Under the pieces are notes generated by a model that worked only from the letters and a program-made list of their open reading frames with translations, made no database searches and was not told where the DNA came from. The position numbers and the translations under genes are program-made. Below are positions 55,881-64,000 of a stretch of DNA of 64,000 nt, in pieces (the first letter of the stretch is position 1; every line of letters begins with the position of its first letter). The DNA lies in assembly GCA_911728435.2 (NCBI GenBank), contig OU452201.1:26784001-26848000 (forward strand). Direction: 5' to 3'. This stretch comes from Apoderus coryli. Lineage: Eukaryota; Arthropoda; Insecta; Coleoptera; Attelabidae.

Positions 55881-58235
55881 AGTTAAGTAGTAAAATATAT
55901 CTGACTTTCCTTTGTGATTTTAAAATAGTTTTCTAAATCTAATAATGTCACTGTTAACTGTGAGACACGGTTCAAATACAGACCGTCACCCGTCACTCGT
56001 TTACGAGGGAGAATCATTAAGACCCTCTTTTGTGAGCGTGATGTAAGTGGGCGATTCTCGAGTAGGTTTACAAGCCAAGCGAGTAAATTATTAAATCCAA
56101 AAGAATACAATGAATAAATACCAAACACCAATCTTTATTTATTTTTCCTCTAAATTGATATTCTCATACTTATATTATTGTGACACAAGGAGCCTCTACC
56201 TTGTCTCCCTATATTTTCATATACTTATTGTGACAATAAATTAGGATATTATTGTTGAAAATTAAAAAATTAACTAAAAATATATTTGTGTATTTTTACG
56301 TTTAAGAAAATTGGAAATGTAATATAATTTTAAATCATGATGCATAAGTGATAACAAGGCTTATTTTAACCACTGTCCTGCTTTTTGAGAAAGCACCTGA
56401 TAACAAATTTGAAAATTTCGAGGATTTCATACTCGAAGGAATATCAAAATTTACAAAAATGTCGTCCAATTATGACTACGTATTGCAGCTTCAGTTAATT
56501 CAATCATACATCATTACCAGATTTCCAGTAGAAAAAAATATATATTTAATATTTAAAGATACGACAAAGAGTCACTCTTGATAAAAGTTTCTGCCTCTCA
56601 AAAACATATGATTTGTAGAACGAAAATCCCATAGCATATTATACAGTGTCTTCAATAATGGACTTCAAAATAATACCAGTTGGTATTATTTTTTATTTTT
56701 GTGCGAAAATGACATTATGAAAAGTGGTCTAGAAACATCTCTTTAGATATTTGCTTCTGCCAATAATATTTTTTTTCTGGTCGCAGATGGACTTTACAAA
56801 AAAACATATTATGAAGGTCCATTTTCTACCAAAAACTTAAAATACCTACTTTACTTTATTCAAATAACTCATAATAATTATTATTTAATGTAAATTAGTT
56901 GGCATCACAATACTATCTACTGAGCAACAGTTTTTAAAACTCATTATTTGGGTGTTTCGCCACTATTTAATCTAGTCTAGCTACAACAAACATATAGAAG
57001 CCAAACGGTTTTTATTCTAAACACTGTAAGTCAAGCATCATACTGCTACATCAAACAACAAATTAAAAAAAATTACTCGAATGAAAATCTGCAAAAAATG
57101 TTTCAAAGAAATGGTTTGGTTTTGAGATGGTAAACGCTGCTTAAATACATACTTTATGATCAAATTATTAAAGGCTTAGTATTGTTTTATAATTACCACA
57201 GTAAATAGTTCTTCAAAAATGATTTATACGTTGGCAGAGAGAATACGGCAGTGAAAATTGTTGTCCTCCTATTACAGCAGTACCTAGTTTTTACCGCTAG
57301 ACACCCTGGTAATAATACAAGCCACCGGTATGTAATTGATTTAGGAAGACATTTTTTTGCTGCTCCTATTTTTTCCGCTCAAAAGCAAAATGGACGTATT
57401 TTTGCTGAGAATCGTTTCATCATTATATGGCGAGTTCTTCTATGTGGCAAATTTCAAATCAAAACACTATACACAAAACAACAAAAATAAACGCACCAGT
57501 ATTTGATAGCAATTATTTTTAACCGCTTTTTTTCGAAATGTGCCACACCATTATTTCTATTACCAAAGTTTTAAAAAAATCATTGGTGAGAATCAAATAT
57601 CTTTAATACAATAATGCAACTTTAGTAAAACCAACGACAATATTATTAGATACCTGATTTATGTAACGTGGTTGATGATAATAATATCTTCTTGCCTTTT
57701 TATTTTAGAGGTGTTTGAATAAATGAAAGATATTTTGTTAAAAACTTTATTTTTACGTTAAGCGTTATGGGCGTTTAATAGTTTCATTTAATAAATTTAA
57801 AAATTCCTTCTAAACAGCGTTTCAGGCACTAATTGAAAGAAAATTACTTTAAATTATTTTTAAAAACGCCACCTTTTTCCTTTCCTATACCTCTTTTAAT
57901 CTATTTCTGTGTTTGTTTTTCAGAACCATTAAATACAATTTTATAACGAAAAAAAAAAAAGAATCAATTTACGGAACCACCGTATAGATATTTTAAATTT
58001 AGAAGAGCGGCTAAATTATACCTTTGGGTTGTGAATATATTTCACCATTGGTCGTTCTTGAAATTTTCTTCTGACCGTCGAGAACACTGAGTAAAGTTAG
58101 CTGTGGATAAAAATAGACAAGAATATTTCTTAAGAGTTTACTACAATAAGAAAGTGATAATTATCGCATTAAAGCTCATAATTTGGGTATTTCGCACTTT
58201 TTTAAAATTCAAAATATCAACAAAAACGTAAATTA
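55881..58235. other. No gene recognised
   Basis: Short frames only. At 55970-56080 there is a slightly more complex block with partly inverted GAGGGAGAATC/GATTCTCGAG motifs of unknown nature. Confidence 0.4.
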
Positions 58236-58239
58236 AGAA

Positions 58240-58340
58240 ACTTGTCTCTATGAAGTCCTAACGTTTCTGTTCCCGTCGTCAGACGATAAAAATCAAACAG
58301 ATTAGTTCCCGAAACGTTAGGTCTCCACAAAGATAAGTTT
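58240..58340. repeat. Inverted repeat with CTGACGA and GAAACGTTAGG motifs (possible Penelope relic)
   Basis: AAACTTGTCTCTATGAAGTC then CTAACGTTTC on the left pairs with GAAACGTTAGGTCTCCACAAAGATAAGTTT on the right. On the - strand CTGACGAC-GGGAAC precedes CAGAAACGTTAGG, and the + strand has GTTCCCGAAACGTTAGG. Joined, these would resemble a hammerhead-like order, but no single strand holds a complete one. Confidence 0.4.
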
Positions 58341-58349
58341 TTGTTATAA

Positions 58350-58975
58350 AGGGTATCCAAAAATTAACGCAAGATTTGAATTTGCCGCCATTTATGCAGT
58401 AAAGTATTGGCAACCCTAAAAACAAAAAAAAATAGTCAGCTGACAGTTTAGGGTTAGTAGAAATGGAGCGCTATACGATAGAACAAAGTGTCTTGATTCC
58501 AAAAATAATGAAAGCTTGGCGGAATAGTGTTTTAATTTCGACAAATGTGAAGAGATTAATTGAAAAATTTCGGGAGACAGCATCCGATGGAGACGCCAAA
58601 CTCACTGGTCGTCCAAAAACAAGCCGTCCAAATGTCAATATCGAAGCAGTGCGTGAGAGTGTCTGTGGCAATCCAGGAACCTCAGTTCGGCATCGTGTAC
58701 AATAATTGCAAATTGCAAGAAGCTCTCCACAGCCTAGACTCACTAAAGATCTGTGTCTCCATGCTTACAAAATTCAAGTAACACAACAACTGAAGCCTAA
58801 TGACCCAGTACAGCGAAGAGAGTTTGCTGAATGGATTATTCAGCATCATCAAATGAATGCTGATTTTTCGAGCCAAGTCATCCTAAGCGACGAAACACAT
58901 TTTCACCTTGATGGATTAGATAACTTTTTAGTTGACGTTCTTTATGAGAAGTTATATATAGTTTTCATATAAACT
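58350..58975 (+). pseudogene. Tc1/mariner (DUF4817-type) transposase, N-terminal half
   Basis: The frame from ATG 58463 reads MERYTIEQSVLIPKIMKAWR, VKRLIEKFRETASDGDAKLT and GRPKTSRPNVNIEAVRES. After a frame change near 58700 it continues LTKDLCLHAYKIQVTQQLKP, FAEWIIQHHQMNADFSSQVI and LSDETHFHLDG, the first catalytic Asp. It stops soon after, so the last two catalytic residues are gone. The first helix-turn-helix is shortened relative to family members. Confidence 0.85.
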
Positions 58976-59044
58976 AAACCATTGAGTCCAAATAAATGTA
59001 TTCATAATTTTCTAGCAAAAATGGGGCCTACCATCACAAGTTCT

Positions 59045-59155
59045 TTAGATCGTCAATCCTAAATCAGACCAAGGCTGTGATTTACTAATATAATCACGTC
59101 CGTGATTCACTAATATAACCACGGCCTTGGCTTGTTATGATTTAGGATTCACGAC
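59045..59155. repeat. Hairpin-forming inverted repeat
   Basis: AATCCTAAATCAGACCAAGG pairs imperfectly with CCTTGGCTTGTTATGATTTAGGATT around a centre with two ACTAATATAA copies. Confidence 0.75.
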
Positions 59156-59207
59156 TTTTATGAAAAATTAAGAAATTTATGTGTCCGTAAATATAAATGA
59201 TAAATAA

Positions 59208-59598
59208 TTTCGTGGCATAGCGGACTGAATGACTGGTTTTACCTACACAAGGGTTTTGTTTAATTTAGCAGGGCCTCAGTCTAATTCAGTAGGACCAGAC
59301 AGAGGCATGGGTCGACAGATACGGACGAATTCGTTTCGCTCTTATTATGAGCTCGTCAAAGTACCATAGTCGTTGCCCATCTACAATACCGGCCTGCATT
59401 TAATCACAATGAGATATACAGCAGTAGATATCTGTAAACTAGTACCATATACATATACACACAGTAATGCATATCCCACCATAACGAGGCCGATCAAATC
59501 AAATGTCTGGTTCTACTGAATTAGACTGAGGCCCTGCTAAATTAAACAAATCCCTTATGTAGGTAAAACCAGTCATTTTGTCCGCTATGCCACGAAAT
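59208..59598. mobile_element. MITE with about 95-bp terminal inverted repeats
   Basis: Left arm 59208-59300 (TTTCGTGGCATAGCGGAC...GGTTTTACCTACACAAGGG, then GGGCCTCAGTCTAATTCAGT) pairs with 59503-59598. The middle of 200 bp has no coding sequence. A partial relative lies at 42501-42565. Confidence 0.9.
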
Positions 59599-59599
59599 T

Positions 59600-61430
59600 T
59601 TCTTTTATGAAAAGTGACATATATTTCGCTTTAAAATTACCTTAGTTTTAAGAATGCCTAAATCAAAAGTAAGAATTCTTCACCGTTGGTACTAATGTGT
59701 GTATCCTTTTGCAGTTTTCTGTTGTAGTGATAGAGGTGGGTTATATGGACACGTTCCTCAAGTAGGCGTAGACACTTATGTAGACGATCTCAACGGGCCT
59801 TTATAGTTTTTTGATGTATTAGCCAGATATCTATCTTAAAATACGAAACTAGATGGATTTTTGATGGATTATACGACGTAAAAACAATAACCGCGTGACC
59901 GCCTCAAAGGGGTGTCTCTTATTTTGTTTTTCTGCCGTTTCATTTTATAAAAGTGCTTGCGTAGAACTATTTGATATTACAAGACATATCGTCTCACCTA
60001 AATCAGTTTGTAGGTTAGACAACCGAATAAAATTCTGTTTGTTTTAGGGATGGTAATTTGACAACCGTTAGGATGCTAGAAGTGTCTAACATATTTAAAA
60101 AATTACAAAGTAGGATGCATATATGAATTAATAACTGTTCAGATCGTACATTACGGATATTCAGTCATTTATTGAATGTAACTATAATTCTGCTGTATAT
60201 ACAGGGTGTTTCAAAAAGGCGCGGCAATATTTAAGGGGTGATGTGATGGGTTTTCATAAACATACGTCTAAGATACAAGTTTTTTTGTATATAACAGTTA
60301 TATTTAATTGTCAGATATCTTCTTACCGATTTTTTTGAAATTATGAAAAAAGTTGTTGTTCAAATTAAGGACCTTATATGGCCCTAACTAGATCAAAATT
60401 AATTAAATAAATTCTAATTTAATTTTTGAGATAATGCCTTGAGATAAAGCAATTAAAACTACAACTTTTTTATCTCTCGTATTTTGTCATATGTTGCTTC
60501 GTTTACGAGATACAAATTTAAAACATTTTTCAACATACACTGAAAAAAAGATTTGTTTGGATAAAAAAAAAATGGAGTTGAACCAAACAAATATTTCTTC
60601 GGTATACGACAAAAAACCCACGTACTTGAGACGAATATATGATTTATTTGAAATACCCAAGTAGTATTTTTTTGACTTAAATAAATATTCATTTGGCTTA
60701 GTACTTAGGTATACGAGTACTTACTTTTTAACAAGGCCCGAAGATGTAAGGATATATTTGTTTGCTTGAACTAGCTAGAGTTATTTAGAAGAAAGATTTG
60801 TACTTGGCCCAAAGGTACTGCTACTTGGAATAAATAAATATTTGTTTATTCTGAATAAACATTTTTTTATATTAAATGATTTTTTCTATCCAAACTAATA
60901 ATTTGTTCCGGAAAATCTGATATTTTGCTTCCAATAAATACTTTGTTTGTTACAAATAAATATTTATTTCTTCAAACATGTTTTTTTCTAGAAATTAATT
61001 TACAAATATTTTTGTTAATAAAACTAGGAACTGTTTGGATGAATTGTTCAAAAAACACCTACACACGTAATAGTTTGGGCAAAGATTAATCTACACAATA
61101 GATAGTCAGCCCAATGCATTAAAATGAGAACATCTCTAAGTATGCCAGCCACTACGTGGCGTAGACTAGCGTGTAAAGCATAGAGCAGTATTGTCACAGC
61201 CAGAAACCGTTTTGTAGTTTATTAATATCAGAAACAAAACGCAACGTATAACAATTATTTACATCATTTGCAACAGTTATGCACCGACAATGCTGTATTG
61301 TCAGAGAGAGAGATTGATGAAATTCTGTATTAATCTGGAGGGGATACGTAGGGAGGGTAGAAAAAAAAACAAGCGAATGTGGTGTGTGTCGTGCTGTTGC
61401 CGATTCGTCGGTAAAAGAAACACACAGGGT
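59600..61430. other. No gene recognised; transposon-end fragment and AAATATTTGTTT-rich stretch
   Basis: TATACAGGGTGTTTCAAAAA at 60199 is the kind of end found in several insect DNA transposons, but nothing else of the element is clear. From 60540 to 60990, variants of AAATAAATATTTGTTT recur at irregular spacing. Confidence 0.45.
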
Positions 61431-61434
61431 GATT

Positions 61435-61860
61435 TATTACAAGTACAGTATTGAAATAAAAGCCTTATCTCTATGAATTAAATTTAATATAATAATATTT
61501 AATCCATGTCATACATGTTTCAAGACTAGACCAGTCCCATGATCAGTGGCGAACAATCATTAAATGAAAAGCTTTTAGATAGAAACATACTTCTGGCTCC
61601 ATTGTAATAATTTGTTGATGTATATAAAAAAATCTAAATATCTAAAAGCTAAAAGCTTTTGATTTAATTATTGCTCGCCACTGTTTATGGGACTGGTCTA
61701 GTCTTGAAACATGTTGTATGGCATGGATTAATGATTATTAGGTATATTAAATTTATTTCGTGGATATTAGACTTTTATACCAATACCGAAATCAAGTAGG
61801 TATTAATGTACATTATTCTTTGTCAAAATTATAACTCCACTTAAGAATTGACTAGATACT
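61435..61860. mobile_element. Palindromic hammerhead-bearing repeat, copies E and E' (decayed)
   Basis: Two copies face each other. E on the - strand (61550-61508) has GCCACTGATCATGGGACTGG then TCTAGTCTTGAAACATGTAT, with one core mutation (CUGAUCA). E' on the + strand (61677-61722) has CTGTTTA in place of CUGAUGA but the same stem II and GAAACATGT. Between them AAAAGCTTTTAG and CTAAAAGCTTTT also pair. E' is followed by GTGGA (61760-61764) and TCCAC (61836-61840). The head-to-head arrangement is like the Penelope copy at 38505-39633. Confidence 0.75.
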
Positions 61861-62217
61861 TTATCAATTTATTACATATATTTTAAATATTTCACGTAGA
61901 CAATGTGGCAAAGATGTAACAAGATTGTTGTAGATCTTATAATACCTATAATAAAAAAATTATCAGTGCTACCTATATTATATTAGGTATACATATTATG
62001 GTTGTTTTCATACCTACTGATTTTGTTTTGAAGAGAATTACCTAATATATTAAATTAAATTTAATCTTTGGCTGCGTAGTTATTTTTTTTGTGAATATTT
62101 TTTAACTTATTTTGTGTTTTTCTAATTTTAGACTAATTATATTATTTTGTGTTGTGTTTTTTTTTTATTTGAGAAACTTCCTAGTTAGTGACTAAATAAT
62201 TTTTGTGTTTTGTGAAA

Positions 62218-62359
62218 ATGGAAAGAAACAATTCGAAATTAAGTCGTAACCAATGTGCTTTTCGAAATTGTAACAACAGTTACAGAAACAATCGAGAGGT
62301 ACATTTCTTTCGATTTCCTAAAGAAGAAGATCGATGCAGAAAATGGGTTATAAATTCAG
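62218..62359 (+). CDS. First coding exon of a THAP-domain gene
   Basis: An ATG at 62218 opens 47 codons: MERNNSKLSRNQCAFRNCNN, SYRNNREVHFFRFPKEEDRC, RKWVINS, ending in TCAG|GTATAAGT, a good splice donor (phase 1). C-x4-C followed by VHFFRFPKE...R..W is the first half of a THAP zinc finger (C2CH), a sequence-specific DNA-binding domain. The CxxH half must lie in the next exon, which is not visible before the window ends. THAP domains occur both in host regulators and in P-element-type transposases; one exon cannot tell them apart. Confidence 0.72.
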
Positions 62360-62660
62360 GTATAAGTTCCACTTTATAGGTTTAGGTACTTAAATTTTAC
62401 TTCTTTTTAATGTTTCTTCGGGTAAATAATAAGTTCGGTAGGAATAGGGCTTTGGGTATCAAACAAAAAAGATAGAAAATAGAAATTTGACATAGGGGTA
62501 GTTCTAAGCATTTACAAGTTTGTGACGTGTAGCGATTTTCGATGCCGCCCCCGGAGGTATACATGAGGGCGGCGCAATGCCGTTTTAAATATCTCGTTTC
62601 GCTTTCTTGGAAAATAAAAAATTATAACTGATAACTGACACTTAGTACTTAACCCATTAA

Positions 62661-64000
62661 TCCCCAACGTTGCGTAAACGAAACATTTTTTAATTTTTTT
62701 TTTCCAATGTGCCAGTAAAAAAAATACTTTTTTGTTGCTACAATTTTTTCAAAATACAACAAAGACTTTACGTTTTAAGAAATATGTCGACAGAGTTAAG
62801 ATATTTATTTTGTGCGTATTTATGAACTCGCAACATTTTGAGATTTATCATTTCATATATTCGTCAATCTATTTGTCTGACACAGAAACGGATGAGATAT
62901 TTCAAATTATGGATTTAGATTCCCATGATCTTTAGTAAAAAGGGCGTTATATGATATTTTACAAAACATGTATAGTTTTTGCATATCGGATCATTTTTCC
63001 TAATGTTGCGTATACGCAACGTTGGGAATTCCGGTAAGAAGGCGCCATAATGTCGCGCCCTTCGCTGACCCACAATTAGGTAGCATTTATTTTGTTTCTT
63101 ATATAATTTGTGTGTGATTCTTCTTAGTGAGTGTCAACAAAGATACTAAGTTATAATTATTGTGATTTAAAATTATATTATATATAAAATATAAAGTGAA
63201 GCTCTGGAAAATATTGACTTGAAGTAAGTGATAATTATGGTTCTGTTTGTTAATTTTTTTTTAAATAATTTGTTTGGTTATAATGATGTCTTGGAAAAAC
63301 AGAATGCCTTAGTTATCTGCTGAGCTTTTAGCTATATTGGAGGAGGATGAGGATTTACTGCAGACTGATACCGTGGATGCAGTATATATTCCGCCACCCG
63401 TAGATGCACTTACAGACGAAGAGGAGCTTGACGAAAATATATGTGAAAACGTTGAAGATTTATCAGATGTTGCGGGGACCTACGAAATACACGCAAATTT
63501 GCCTGATACTTCTGAAGCCTTAGATGATGAATCTTTACCGTCAAATTCAAAAAAAGCAAAACTATGTGCAAAAAATATAAAAATGAAGTCGAAGAAAACT
63601 CTACCGAAGTGGAGAAAAGAGACCCCAATATATACAACAGGACCACATAATGAAGAAAATAATATCTTGGAACAAATTGAAAACAGAGTTTGTGGAAAAA
63701 GCCCTTTTGAAGTTTTTTCCTTGTACTTCAGTGACGAAGTTTGGGAAAAAATAATATATTATACTCGTAGAAGAAAATATGCTCACGACAATAATAGGCA
63801 TTCATTTGATATTGATAAAACAAGCCTAAAGCGATTTTTCGGCATACTCATTTTTTCGGGATACCATACGGTTACCAGCTACAAAACTCTATTGGTCAAA
63901 AGACAACAAAGCAAGAAGAAGATGCTGACAGTGTAAAAACAACACAATATACATGTGTGCTAAATTTAAGGTGCATCTTCACACAAACTGTTTTGAAATA
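62661..64000 (+). mobile_element. piggyBac-type element, 5' part (runs off the window)
   Basis: A TTAA target (62657-62660) is followed by TCCCCAACGTTGCGTAAACG, and a complementary TTGCGTATACGCAACGTTGGGA occurs at 63007-63028, giving terminal plus subterminal inverted motifs as in piggyBac ends. A transposase frame follows at 63337. The right end is outside the window. It appears to sit in the first intron of the THAP gene, in the same orientation. Confidence 0.7.
63337..63936 (+). pseudogene. piggyBac transposase, N-terminal third, frameshifted
   Basis: The start codon is uncertain: a related lead (SAELLAILEEDEDLL) precedes the ATG at 63337 in frame. Residues 1-100 are acidic (DEEELDENICENVEDLSDV) as usual for this family. 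Then PLPKWRKE-like LPKWRKETPIYT, SPFEVFSLYFSDEVWEKIIY and KTSLKRFFGILIFSGYHTVT match the start of the piggyBac DDE domain. Near 63885 the frame breaks: the expected LYWSKDNKARRRC continues in another frame before a stop. The catalytic Asp residues would lie beyond the window. Confidence 0.82.

Overview
This is an AT-rich, intron-bearing nuclear segment of an animal, almost certainly an insect. The evidence is a PHF21A-like host gene with GT-AG introns, a THAP-domain first exon, and many arthropod-type transposons (mariner, Tc1-like, piggyBac, hAT, non-LTR and Penelope-like elements). I cannot name the order. There are no bacterial operons, CRISPR arrays or rRNA genes.

Host genes are few. The only complete one is a 349-codon, five-exon PHF21A/BHC80-like gene on the + strand (31953-36171): an N-terminal helical region, the diagnostic GLVT...KR.ERKRR.TANP block, and a C-terminal C4HC3 PHD finger. 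Two isolated first exons with good donors suggest other genes: one on the - strand at 26502-26421 and a THAP-domain exon on the + strand at 62218-62359, whose intron appears to hold a piggyBac insertion (62661 to the window edge).

The rest is mostly decayed mobile DNA. 0-10 kb: two long-TIR Tc1/mariner-type elements, an R1-like fragment and a Jockey/CR1-like LINE. 10-16 kb: a Helitron-like repeat, a mariner, an RLE-type LINE and a Penelope-like element (PLE). 16-31 kb: LINE and PLE pieces, MITEs, a 65-bp tandem array and two further copies of the 10-kb repeat. 31-37 kb: the host gene with intronic repeats. 38-50 kb: an inverted PLE, a mariner split by a LINE, and a tRNA-like sequence inside an inverted repeat. 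50-62 kb: hAT, mariner and Tc1-like relics and MITEs. 62-64 kb: THAP exon and piggyBac.

The most interesting system is a dispersed family carrying type I hammerhead ribozyme motifs. At least ten loci were found; four (14021-14061, 30881-30920, 41281-41321, 50450-50488) keep every core residue and a plausible cleavage site. The motif is followed by a GTGGAG box, a covarying 3' stem and an ATGGATTAT-type end. Two short copies have exact 12-bp target-site duplications. One copy lies in the same orientation 1.4 kb downstream of a PLE GIY-YIG reading frame, which ties the family to Penelope-like retroelements. Stem III is a loopless palindrome (ACAUGU), which suggests the RNA works as a dimer or in tandem.
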